Shown piece after piece: positions 10,081-21,254 of a stretch of DNA of 64,000 nt (position 1 is the stretch's first letter; every line of letters begins with the position of its first letter). The notes under the pieces are model-generated. The model made no database searches. It had not been told where the DNA came from and was given only the letters and a program-made list of their open reading frames with translations. A program made the translations under genes and the position numbers. The DNA comes from Undaria pinnatifida. Taxonomy: Eukaryota > Sar > Phaeophyceae > Laminariales > Alariaceae. The DNA lies in NCBI GenBank assembly GCA_012845835.1, contig JABAKD010000027.1, positions 3,303,465-3,367,464 of the forward strand. Reading direction: 5' to 3'.

Positions 10081-12660
10081 TAATAATCGCCGTGCTCGCT
10101 GGTTTCGCTTGCAGATATCAGAGGTCGAACCCGATTTCCGCTGCTGCACCGTACCAGCGCGGAGATTTGTTTGCTAGCGAGGGATATGTTCTCACACTAT
10201 CGCTGTTATCCAGTGGTGTTATCTGGGGTCACACCCTGTGGCTGCTGCTATACTATATGTCGCAGCCTTCTTTTCGCCTGGAGACTTAACCCAGCGCATT
10301 TAGCATGAAGAAATTCGATGCCACCACCTGCCGTTATCGGGGATCGAACCCGGTTGCTGCTGCTGGACCGTAGATCGCAACCGTCTTTTCCCTGGTCTAA
10401 CGTAAAGGTTTCTACCTTCTGAGAATGAACAAAAACAAAAACAAAACTGAAATAAAATGCTGTAAATTGGGCTGATAGCCAGATTTGTTTCGTCTGATGT
10501 GTTACAGTAGTCCGGCTTCCAATTATGATCTCGTGCAGGGCAATTGTATAATGCTGCACCCGTTTTAGAAAGGTCAAGGGGCGCGACTCGTCCGCGATAT
10601 GTCTACGCCCGCTGTAAAGTCGCGTGAGCTAACAGCGCGCACAGTCAGGCGTACCACGGTGGGATATGTTTGTACCGTGGATTATGATCTCACCAATATC
10701 GCTTGACGTTGCCGACGGTCGAACCCATTTTCCGCCGTTGCGCCGTACCTGGTAAGTCGCCGTCGTCCATGCGCACGGAGAGTTGTCCGCGCGAAACTGT
10801 GTCCTATCGTGGGTTATAAGCGCACGCAATCGCTGTTGTCAAGTGCAGTTATCGGAAATAATACATAACACCACTAAAACGATATGTAGGCAATGTCGAT
10901 AGCGTGCGTAGAATGCCTATCCGTGACTGATGAGGGTCGTTTACACATATTTGTTCGTGGTGTGTGGTGGTTGGGGTTCTGGTTCTGCTTCGTGCGTTGC
11001 GATCGTATCGGGTTGCCTCCGTATAGCGCAATCGGGCGTTTTGCTCCTTCCGCGGCCTGCATACCGCGCACGATGTGTGGGCTACTCCCGCCCGTCATCG
11101 CGGCTATCTGGGGTTCAATATCCTGGTGCGCGCGATGTGTGGTCAATGTTCGCACGTCATCGCTGTCATCACTTGTTGTCCTCGGGAGTCGAAACCTACC
11201 GCGGGCGATGTGTGGTGAATGTTCGCGCGTCCTCGCTGTCATCGCTTGTTGTTCTCGGGGTCGGACCCTACCGCGCGCGATGTGTGGCCAATGTTCGCAC
11301 CTCATCGCTGTCGTCTCTTGTAACTGTCGGGGATCCGACCCTTTTGCTACTACCATTGCCGCCATGCGTGGCCAATGGTCTGACGTCATCGCTGTCATCG
11401 CTTGCGATTGTCGGGGATCGGACCCTTTTGCTCTACTATCACCGGATGTGTGGTCAATGTTCGCACGGCATCACTGACGGTCATCGCTTGGGATTGTTGG
11501 GGATCGGACACTTTTGTCACTACTATCGCAGCGATGTGTGGCCAATTCGCATGTCATCACTGACTCCCATCGCTTGTGATTGTCGGGGATCGGACCCTTT
11601 TGCTACTACTATCGCCAAGGAGCATGTTCGTATCGAAGGCATATTCGCCAATGAACGCTTCTTATCGCTTGCACGTAGGCGCTGTCATCGCATGCTATTG
11701 TCACGGATCGAACCCTGCTGCTACTACTATCGTCGCACGGGGAAATGAACGCTGTGACCCCGTGCTGTTGCAGGGTGTTGCTGCTGCCGTACCGTATGTC
11801 GCCGCCGTCCTTTCCCACCGGGCTTTGCCCGTCGGGACGAACGTGTACTGTGGTGGGTTATGTTCGTACTTACACGCTGCTATCGCTTTGCCGTTGTCGG
11901 GGATCGAACCCTGTCCTTGCTAGTTGTTATCGCTTGCCGTTGGAATCATCCCACGCTAGGGGTGCGACAGAAGTTTGTGAGCTCCTGGCCTGAAGAGCTC
12001 AATATCTCACCCGAAACATGACTTCGAAGGCGGCATTCGATTCGCGCAACCCGACCAACATTTCTATGCGCTAGTCCAAAAAAACAATATACGTAAAATT
12101 ATCATACTCGACGATAGTTCCCCGCTTGAGGGGCTCAACCGGTCAGAAACGTTTGGCCCCACAAATTGCAACTCCTACCGTGCGATGACTCTGGGGTTGA
12201 ACACTCTTTCCGCTGTTGCAGCGTACCCGGTCAGTCGCGGCCTTCCTTACGGGTAGATATTGATCCCGCGGAATCGTGTACTATCGTGCGTTGAGCGCAG
12301 GCGATCGCTCTTATCGCATGCTATTATCGGGGATCGAACCCTGTGGCTGCTGCTGTACCGTATGTCGCAGCCTTCCTTTCGCCCGGGGATTTTGAAGCCA
12401 ACGGATTACGGTATACTAGTTCGATGCTATTACTTGCCGTTGTCGGGGGTTGTACGCTATCTCCACGGCTGCACCGTACCAGGTATGTTGCAGCCGTCCT
12501 TGCGCACGGAGGGTTTAGCCCCCGGAGCCACCGTGTGCCATCGTGGATTATGTTCGTACGCGATCGCTGTTATCGCATGTTGTTATCGGGGATTGAGCCT
12601 TGTGGCTGCTTGTGTACGTTATGTCGCTGCCTTCCTTTCGCCCAGCTATTCATATCGGCG
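10080..12660. repeat. Array of B-box-bearing repeats (possible Pol III/SINE-type)
   Basis: Many diverged copies of one family fill this stretch. The recurrent core is TATCGCTTGCCGTTGTCGGG, then GATCGAACCC, then TGCTGCTGCTGTACCGTATG, then a GTCGC(A/C)GCCTTCCTTTCGC block. Another subtype (about 11140-11620) repeats at about 75-100 bp as GCGATGTGTGGTCAATGTTC plus ATCGCTGTCATCGCTTG. On the minus strand the core reads GGTTCGATCCC, a perfect tRNA-type B-box, seen at 10341-10350, 11901-11910 and 12331-12340, with near matches elsewhere. Around 10341 it can form a T-arm (CGGG stem, seven-base TTCGATC loop). I found no convincing A-box, so activity is not implied. Plus-strand open frames here are by-products of the repeats. 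Confidence 0.6.
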
Positions 12661-13620
12661 AATTACGAACTATTACTTGGGTCAACACATCACATCTGGG
12701 GATTCAATCCCTCGCGATCGCCCGTGCCCTAGTAGTTTAAGCCTTATTTACATGCTCGGGCTTCTATGCCGTCGTATTCGTCAAACCATACAGAAATGGA
12801 TCACGTCAGGGGATACAGCTCATTCTAGTCGCGTGGTACCGCCGTTACATAATCCTACGCTGCGGTGAAATCGCAGGGTACTGTACCGACTCGCGCGAAC
12901 GCGGCCCCGGTGTTATCCGCTCCGAGGACTTCCCCTCGTAGGCTCGGAGTGCGTTTGTCATCGCATGCAATAATTCGTTCGTTATCACACGGGGAAATGA
13001 CATGCCATCGGCCATGGACCTTCCCGTTCGTATCACAAGATCTCAAGAGCTCACAAGGAACGCATTTAATGACAGTGGAACTCCTTAACAAAATGTATCC
13101 AACCGATCTATGTATGTAGGGTAAATTCCCCAAAGATACGACCACAGCGGTACAGCACCCTCCAAAAGCCCATCTAGGGCTACCAACCACAAGTTGGCTC
13201 AGACGGAGTAGCTTTGATAAACAAAGCTGTCCGTACGTTGGGCAATGGTCAAGTCCAACACATCCCAGTCAGTTTCACCACGATCTAATATCTGCCAAGT
13301 TTACTGAGCGTGAACAACGATTGCTCAGCAGCCGCGTCATCACCAATGCATCTTCAAGCAAACCACGCCCCACGCGTCACACCTCCAATTGCGCATGCAA
13401 CTTGCCGAAACCCAGACGACACACGGAATGTGTATTCCAGTACAACAGTCACCCGTAAAAATTTAGCATCAACCCCGGACATGCTCTGTCCACACACAAC
13501 CTCGGCAATGAACCACCAGCTGTAGCTGCGTCAGGTGCTATCGGTGCCCTGCGCAGAAAATCCAAGTAGAAAAAAATAGTCGAAATTTCAAAATTTAGAT
13601 AAAATCGAAAATCAGCAATT
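12660..13620. other. No supportable gene
   Basis: I see no recognisable coding segment and no clear repeat beyond an AT-rich tract at 13565-13620 (AAAATCGAAAATC-like). It borders the 3' end of the gag-protease remnant. Confidence 0.45.
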
Positions 13621-16150
13621 CAGAGTTCGGGATCCCAAAACCACAGTATGATCAAAAACGCAGCCCATACCGCTGTATGAGTCCCCGCTTCAGATCCGTC
13701 TTCAGCCTCAGCGCCTTGAGCTCTTTTCGTAGCACGGCCGTCGCGCCATCGAAGACGCGCGAAACCGGTGCCCAGGTGCTCTCCGCCTCCTCCGGCGCTT
13801 CCCCGGTCACCTTGACGACAAACTCGTCGTCGGTACCGAGCGGTAGTCGGGGAAAGACTCTGCCGCACTCCACCGCAGGCGATTACGTTCAGGTGGGGGC
13901 TTCGCCCGCACCACCCTTGCCCCTGAACGAAACCGGACCGCCACAGGCTTCTTGCGTGCAGGTGGGTCACCCGACAACGCCCGACATAACACGTCAAGGT
14001 GCGTGCGAAAAACGATATCGCGCAGCATCTTGGCACATTCCGGCGGGGAGCCATGGTCAACAGCGTTATGGACAGCCGTCTCCAACACGCCCGCACGATC
14101 CCGCATTTCCACCTCGGAATCCTGGAATATCATGGGTCGTTGAGACGGCAGCGTCAGTGCGACCACATCGTCCACGTCGCCTGGCGCGTCACCGCCCAGT
14201 ACGAACGCTGTGACAGCCATCGCCGCTCGCAGCACAGCACCGTCGTTGGGCTCGCCCACAGAACGAGCTGTAAGCTCCATCCCAGCGACATCTTGACGCC
14301 CTTGTGCCTTCAGTACAGAGACTTTGAGCTGCGCCATGACGTCGATACCGAGTTTCTCTCTCAGCGTCTTCTGCCCGATGATAACCACATCGCCTCCCCC
14401 AGGGAGCACGATAAACGGCATGGTAAATCGGACTGGTCCCCATGGTGTATCGATCGTTAAGTGGAGTGGACATGATTGCGTCTCAATATCACACTCCTGG
14501 CCCAACGACGTCTCCACACGCGCATGCCCAACAAGCGCCTGCGTTAACGCGGTTTGCGTCATCCTCGGCTGTCCCCGCAGGGCCGGTACCAGCTCCTCCG
14601 ACATTGCTGTGATACTTGAACCAGAATCCATGAGCACCTTGACCTCAGCAGCCGCAGAAGCACCGGGAACCGCAAGACGCCCCGCGAGATGCTGCGTCGG
14701 GCTCTCCACATGCGGTTCGTTCTCTACCGAATCCACGATCGTGTCACCACATCTGCCAAGCTGAACGACCGCGACACGCGCGGAATAAAGGGTGCTGGAA
14801 TCTCCACGCCGCTGTTGTGGCGCTGTTGCCGGCGGCTGCACCGGAACGGAATGAAGAACTGGTGCTGCATTCTGTGGCCTAGCGCTTTGGGAAACCTGGT
14901 GCTGCACCGTCTCGGTGAGCCCGTTATCCACTGGCTCCACATTCTCCCTCGGCGCGCGAATGTATACGTAGTCGTAGTCATTCTGCATAGACGCTTCAGG
15001 CGCAGCAGGTTTGCTCTTCGTAACCACCGCTTTTGAGGCGGTCTGGTACCCACTAGCTCGAGGGGTGGCAGACGCAGGGGCCATGCCAGCTGTCTTGCTC
15101 CGTGTATGCTGAGCGGGACCGTTTGTGGACTGCTGCTGCTGTATGAGGGTCTGTGCCGTGGCTCTGGCCACGGACGCCTTTCCCCGCCTTACCATGCTGG
15201 CTTTGGGGGCAGTGCCACTGCTTGTATCCCTGCTTGCCACATCCGAAACACTCGTTGTTGTCGTACCGACGATTCCGCTCTGCTTTCACACCAGCAGCCT
15301 TGGCATTCTCGCGTGAGTCGTGCTCGTCAGCAGCACTTCCCTGCGGCTTGGTCCCCTCAGCAGCCATCGACCTAGCGTCACGCCGTGTTACTGTTTGCCG
15401 ACGTTCATAATCATTGGCCTCAATTACAGCTTGGTCCCGTTGCTGCTTGGCAACAATGTTGAACAACGCGTCAGGGTCATGCGTTACGAGATCGAAACGC
15501 ACCTATTCTTCCACCTTGCGGCGGAACTCGGGCGGCTCGATTCCCGCCGCTATTGCCTCAACCAGCACCTTACCATACTTTAGCGTGTACTGCCGACCGT
15601 CGGGCCTCAGCACCTCCGTGAGCCCGCTGTCAGCAAGGTATTTCCGCAGGGCACGTTTTTGCATGAACACCCTGCTATCTACCGGCACGCTCGCATCCAT
15701 CTTCAGCACACGGAATATCTAGCGGTTAAAATCCTCATCACTCGTCTGCTGCACATCAACGCCAGCAAACCTTTTGAGCCCTTGTATTAGCTCCTCCTCG
15801 GAGAGGTCGACCCAGGGCTTGCCATCGTAGAACTCATCAGCCACCATCCTTTGGGTCGCCGAATCTACCAGCTCTCGCCTCCTCGCGAGTACCCAGCCTC
15901 CTCCATCTTGGTTTGCAATATGCATCTGCTGCTCGTACTCCTAGTAGGCAACAAGAACTTCACGCATATCTTCGAAGGCAACAACATCACCACCCAACCT
16001 AGGGGGTCTGTCTCCTCCTATCGTCACCTTGACTTCCGGCTTCAGCCCGCCACCGGCACGGCCTCCACCTCTCGGGTTGCCCCAACTTGCGAAATGGACT
16101 CCGCCAGCGCCCTGCGGTTGTGCTCCTCTTGCTGCTGTAGGGTCTTCCAT
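13620..16150 (-). pseudogene. Ty3/gypsy-like gag-protease fragment, degenerate
   Basis: The gag frame can start at the ATG at 16150 (MEDPTAARGAQP) and runs to 15053, but it is cut by in-frame stops near 15941, 15719 and 15503. It carries a zinc-knuckle block CFGCGKQGYKQWHC, where the canonical CX2CX4HX4C has Tyr in place of His. A frameshift leads to a 477-codon frame (15240-13807) with a retropepsin: active-site VLMDSGSS and the VIIGQKTLREKLGID strand. A second frameshift near 13870 continues as FVVKVTGEAPEEAES and stops at about 13652. Reverse transcriptase, RNase H and integrase are absent downstream. In intact Ty3-like elements gag and pol make the particle and process it. This copy cannot. 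Confidence 0.75.
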
Positions 16151-16279
16151 TGCTTTCGGCTGGTGTCCAACACCAACAGGCAAAGCACTGCTTTTCGGCC
16201 TCCGAAAAGCAAATTTCTGTAAGACTCCCATACCCTTACCCGGAATCCACAAACCGTACAGAACATAACCTTGGAATTT

Positions 16280-16860
16280 TTAGCAACCTGCGTGTGAAAC
16301 TTCGATCGCGTGTGCTACGGGGTGTGTATAGCCATACCCTCGTAAAAGGTACAGACAGGTCAGTGACTTATGATAGTGCATACCGGTAGGTGATACCAGG
16401 AACCAGCAGTACTCGAGGGCAAGCATACAACAACTATCCGCTTGCTGTAGCACCCGCCAGCTCACGAGAAAGAGACTCACGAGATAGAAGCTGGCCTGGG
16501 CCAAAGGCCCCATAGCACGACCGCCACCCATCGGATTGACAGCGGACGCCCGAAATACCAAAGTGCCACCTAGGACAGTGCGCTTGTTGGATTGTTGTAT
16601 CGGTATACCCGGTACGTCTACGATACAACAGCACAAGTTTGAATATACTCTCACCAAGCTTGTGGCTGTGGTGACGCCAGGCAGAGCAAATACCATCACT
16701 GTCGTCAAAAAGAGAAGTAAACGCGCCAGAAACCACAACACAATGCACACAAGACACTCCACCGGGTCTCGTGCCGCCACCGTGTTGTCGGCGTCCGCGT
16801 GTTGCACGGCTCCCTCCGGCGGCGCTGCACCGCATTCATCAATGCTCGATCGACCAGGCA
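16280..16860 (-). other. Unrecognised minus-strand frame upstream of gag
   Basis: A 175-codon minus-strand frame (16280-16807) carries a hydrophobic segment (VCIVLWFLARLLLFLTTVMV). It sits between the gag start and the LTR-like repeat at 16.98-17.15 kb, so it could be leader sequence of the element or an unrelated short frame. A GTGAGA donor-like site follows near 16650. No family was recognised. Confidence 0.25.
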
Positions 16861-16980
16861 GAGATGAGCGAGGCTGCTGTCACGTTATGTTTTGGAAGGT
16901 CGTCGTGTGGTTTATCTTCCACTTCCCAAATCAGCCCCTCGTCGAGGTAGGGTCGCAGTGACAACTGCGATGGCCATGGT

Positions 16981-17190
16981 TGTTAAGTAGACTGTTTCCC
17001 TGGCCGCTTCCTACTCTTTCGAGCTGCTGTACGGGAGCCGACGATGCAAGTGGGATCGTCTTGCTTTTCTGTATAGCTATCAGGCTTTTCTCCAACCCCG
17101 TAGACGGTCTTCTTCCGCCCCCGGGGTTTTGCTCCAAGCCATTACTGCCTCGCTACCGCCCTGCTGTTTTCTGTTACTGTTGAAGCTGCG
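16981..17190 (-). repeat. LTR-like repeat, putative 5' LTR part
   Basis: Positions 16990-17150 match 6920-7085 with moderate divergence. On the plus strand the block begins TGTTAAGTAG; on the minus strand it would end in CTTAACA about 830 bp ahead of the gag ATG, as a 5' LTR and leader would. The far edge was not resolved, and a primer-binding site could not be confirmed. Confidence 0.35.
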
Positions 17191-17459
17191 AACAAACCTT
17201 GTACCGCGTATGAATACTGCTTCTGCTGTAGATATCGTAACCAGTATCTACTGCTGTTGTAGATTCCTACCCAATACAATATGTAATCCCCCGATTGCTG
17301 TACCGGTTTGTTTTGTTTTGTCTTATTTTTGTTTCCCCGCGCTGTACGGTACTTGAGGTCAGCGTGACGGCCGTTCTCACCTGGTACTCGGGTTAACCTG
17401 GATGTGTGTTACTACGCATGTCAGTGAGACGTCAGTAGAGCAGTGGCGCGCAGGATAGC

Positions 17460-17720
17460 TAAATAGCATCGTCGTGCTGGGGTTAGCGCCCCGTAGTTAA
17501 CATACACGCATCGACAGTTTGTCCGCCGAACCCAGGTTATCATCCTTCCTGGTACACGGATGGCGAAATACTCATACGAAGTATGCATGTTAGCATGTAA
17601 ATATTCGTCGTGCTGGGGTTAGCGTCCGGTAGTTAACATACACGGATGGCGAAATATTCACACGAAGTACCAGGTATGCATGTTAGCATGTACATACCAA
17701 GTGCCAGGTATGTGTTGGAG
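17460..17720. repeat. About 138-bp tandem repeat
   Basis: GTCGTGCTGGGGTTAGCG, then GTAGTTAACATACACG, occur at about 17470-17510 and 17608-17648. ACACGGATGGCGAAATA and GTATGCATGTTAGCATGTA are also repeated. No gene is visible. Confidence 0.6.
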
Positions 17721-18639
17721 CTGTACTGGTTGGTGGCGGAAGACGTGTCAGCGACCCTCGCGCCGTGTATTCCTACGCCCTGTTGTAAAATATCCGTTGA
17801 ACAGTGGCGTGGCCAGCCGAGGTAGCTAGTACATGTTATTGAAGCGTTGGTGTACAGATGGGTGAAGTTATCAGCTTAATACGAAGAACACACATCCACA
17901 CGTACAGTCAACATAAAAGTATAGACTACAGTAGTCAGGCATCCCCAGGGTACCCGGGTAAGAGGACGATGTGGTCTGAGATGTAATCCTTTTGCATACT
18001 TAATGTGAATCTTCGAGATGTCCATTGGTTGTGTTGGATGTAGATGGGTGCAAATATCAGTTGAGTGTGAAAAACCCACACACAGTCCAGTGGCAGTGGG
18101 GGCGGCGGTGAGGGCGGGGCGAGCTCGATGACTGGCCTGGTTTTAGAGTATTTTCCCCGTGATCATGGTCGCTAATCTTGCTGCTTGCATGATAGCTTGA
18201 CAGCAGTCTAGACCTTGCTGTACGCGTCGTAGAAGACGTTTCAGGGTACCGCCAGGCGTTAATTCCTTTACTCGTATTGAAACACATACCCTCACAACGC
18301 GGTAGTCTACCTATGCCCAATCCTTCACTGCACCCCGCCGCGACGCCGCCACATATGCGCCCACGCTTTTAGTGACGCACGAGTTTTAATTGTTCGCTGG
18401 GAATGAGTCTGGAACATTGTACGCGCTGAAAACAAAAGAGTACTACTAGATGGTTTGGCTTGCGCGCTGCTGCCCGCGCGCCCTGTTGCTTCTGCTTCGC
18501 GCTTGTAGTGCGGGCACTACTGCAGCTGCCATCGCAGCTGCTCCTGCCACTACTATGGCTGTTGCAGCTACTGCTGTGCGCCTCTGGACCTACCCTGGCT
18601 GTTGCTGACCCTCCGATTGTCTTAGGGGCAAAAAAAACT

Positions 18640-18800
18640 TGAAATTAGGGCAAGGTCATGTTCGCAGCAGTGCAACACTTGAAATTAGAGTCAGGTCACT
18701 CTGAACCACCCTAGGTGCTACTGCCGTTTCGACGATCTTGGGGACGAAACACTTGAAATGAGAGTAAGGTCATTTTCGCAGCAGTACAAGGGTTGTGATG
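18640..18800 (+). repeat. Dispersed 85-bp family, decayed copies
   Basis: ACTTGAAATTAG occurs at 18640 and 18680 and ACTTGAAATGAG at 18750; the last copy reaches a CAGCAGTACAAGGGTTG end. It matches the family best seen at 43.56 and 44.67 kb. Confidence 0.45.
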
Positions 18801-18879
18801 ATCCTGAATGAGCTACCTTCCGATATGGGGAATCATTCGCACGTACTGACTCGCAATGATCTATTGCTCTGGAGCGCCA

Positions 18880-19690
18880 CCTATGTCTGCGTCACGCCCG
18901 AGTTACCGACCCTCTTACTCGTGCGACATACGTCGCGGTTCTTGTGTTGCGTGACCAGTGGGTCCACCAACACCCGGTCCCCCGGCCCAGTCATCCCGCC
19001 TAGGTCGATATGGTTCGCTCCCCTCGCGCTTCCTCCCTGTTTAAAAGATGCCCCGGCCGTGGTCTCGGTGATGCCTCCTGTTGCGGAAGGGATTTTCGTT
19101 CGAGCGCTCGGGGCTGCCGGGGCCGCCAGTGCCGTGTTGGTGACAGTTCCTCCGGTCTGGTAGGTCCCCGCAGCGATCTCCACCACGCGCTCCTCCGTTC
19201 CGTGCAGGACGCGCAGTCGGTTGCCTCCAATAACACGCCGTGATGCCGAGCCATGTTGACTTCGTGTTCCGTGATGATCCCTTTGTCAGCTTTCTTCCGG
19301 AAGGCGGTAGATCCGGACCCCTGGCAAGAATACTCGATCGTTTCAGCGTCCGCAGCACGGGGATCCAGCCGGTAGCCCCCGGCGCAAGCCCTAGGCGTGC
19401 GGCGAGCTCGAATAATCGGCAGGAGAGCTCCATGCGGTCGCCCTCGGAACAGCTGCGGCTATCTGCCGTAAAGACTCGGTCGGGGTCGCACACGGGGGGC
19501 GTTCCGAGTGCGCGCTCCGAACAATGCGAGGGAAATCCGCCCGGACGATGTTGGAGGGTAGTAGGCGTGTCGAGCCTCTTTCTGGTAGCAAGATCGGCGG
19601 CGCCGCTGGCGTCGGCGAAGGGGCCGGCACCGGCGCGACGCCTGGCGTCGGTGAGGACCTCGTCGAGGGACGATACGTGTTAATCCTCTG
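18880..19690. other. GC-rich coding-like stretch, unrecognised
   Basis: GC content is visibly higher than in the flanks, and long frames are open on both strands in several overlapping frames (for example minus 19041-19493 and 19391-19630, plus 18795-19163 and 19240-19683). A minus-strand reading RKKADKGIITEHEVNMARHH near 19250-19310 looks protein-like, and frame changes around it suggest decay. I do not recognise the family; a broken mobile-element gene is the likeliest reading. Confidence 0.3.
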
Positions 19691-20239
19691 TATTGGTCCT
19701 GATTCTACCTGTTGTCGCTCGGTTGCTCGTCTCGAAAGCGAATGACCGCTAATCCCTTGTTATTTTCCCTCCGTCTATTATTCTGTTTTCGCTGGTTGCT
19801 CGTCTCGAAAGGAGATGATCGCTATCGTCGTCAGCAGTCTCTCAGTAATCGGGACCAATATTATGAACCAACTTTTTTTCGAAATCGATATTTTCCGATT
19901 GGGTCCGGTTTTACTGACGGCCCTCCTGCCCTCCCCGCAGCCAGAACCGCGAGAAAAGACCCAACGGCGCCGAAGAAAAAGGAGATGATGCAAAAAGAGA
20001 AAGAACTCCATATGATACCTACAGTAGTAGAAAGTAAGCTTCTGCTGGCTTTTTTTCCGACGTGGAGTTCGACATGCACCACGTATCATACCTGGTACAA
20101 GGTTCCCCTTCGGGATTGAATTCGATATCCCCGGGGGCGTTGCAAGTCGAAATAGAGGAACATGTTCCAATGATATGTACGGGGTACGAGCTACAAAGCA
20201 GTACAGCTTTTGCTGCTGCTGTACAATATATGCTTCGTA

Positions 20240-20905
20240 CACCTGGTGCAAGGTCCGATCATGTGTTTGACTACTGTTGCAATGAACGTCAATGTTGTCG
20301 TGGTTCGATCTCCTGCTGCTGTGCACCAGCCACACACGCTTACACAGTGACTACTGGCACAAAGACGAGAGCTTGGAACACGGCTGCGGTTGTATCGCTG
20401 CTGCTGTACTGATGTATACTGATTTTGTGGCTGCGAGGCTGATCGGCTGTTTTTGCAAAATAAGCCACCGCTCTTCTTGATCTTCTTGTGTGCATATGAC
20501 AACATAACACACTCCGCGTACAGAAACACACAGACACACACAGAAACATCGTCCGCGGCTGTATTTTTCGCATGTCTGGTATTAGGTCCAACGATGTGTG
20601 TTTGACTACTGTTCCGTTGGACGTGTTCATGTTGTCATGGTTCGATCTCCTGCTGCTGTGCACCAGCCACACACACCGTGACTACCGGCACAAAGGCGAG
20701 AGCGTGGAGCACGGCTGCCGTTGTATCGCTGCTGCTGTAGTTGTGTACTGAATTTGTGGCTGCGAGGTTGGGCGATTGCTTTTGCCCAAAGCAAGGAAAA
20801 AAAACACCGCTCTTCTTGATCGTCTTGTGTGCCTCTGACAGCACACACTTCACGTGCAGAAGCACACACATATACACACACAGAAGCACCGTCCGTGGCT
20901 GTCAC
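20240..20905. repeat. About 340-bp tandem duplication
   Basis: 20247-20566 and 20584-20905 align along their length; TTCGATCTCCTGCTGCTGTG occurs at 20304 and 20641, 337 bp apart. Each copy holds a CA-rich tract (ACACACAGACACACAC and its counterpart). Indels have accumulated between copies. Confidence 0.75.
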
Positions 20906-21203
20906 TAAAGGAATGCTGCTGCGTAGCAGACGGCAGAGAAGGTGAAAACAGTTGGACTGATGTTGTACAGCGGGCGGGAGAGCGGAATAAAAACAAGCCT
21001 GTGAGAGGGGAGCAGGCGACTGAAAACTATAAACAAAATGTAGTATTTTACATGCACCTGCTCATCTGAGCGAGGCAGAGCAACACTCCGCGACAAAAAG
21101 AGCCAGCGCAGCGACGTTGAATGCTCAAAGCACCGCCACGGAGCTCGACTGGGATCCAGACATGCGTCGTAATGTACCGACGGTCCCCTTGCTTGCCCCG
21201 CAG

Positions 21204-21254
21204 CCGAAAGTGCGAGAAAAACGTTCGACCGCCGGAGAACACCATGCCGAAAAC
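21204..21254 (+). CDS. Candidate upstream exon of the giant gene
   Basis: A TTGCTTGCCCCGCAG acceptor and a GTAAGA donor bound a 51-bp phase 0-0 segment (PKVREKRSTAGEHHAEN). Phase fits the exon at 22210. A degenerate copy of the acceptor and exon start lies near 19935-19975. It is short, so this is tentative. Confidence 0.35.

Noticed and set aside
10930-11748. 272-codon plus-strand frame
   Set aside because: It lies wholly inside the B-box repeat array, and its peptide repeats follow the DNA repeats (SSLSSLV-type), so it is a by-product.
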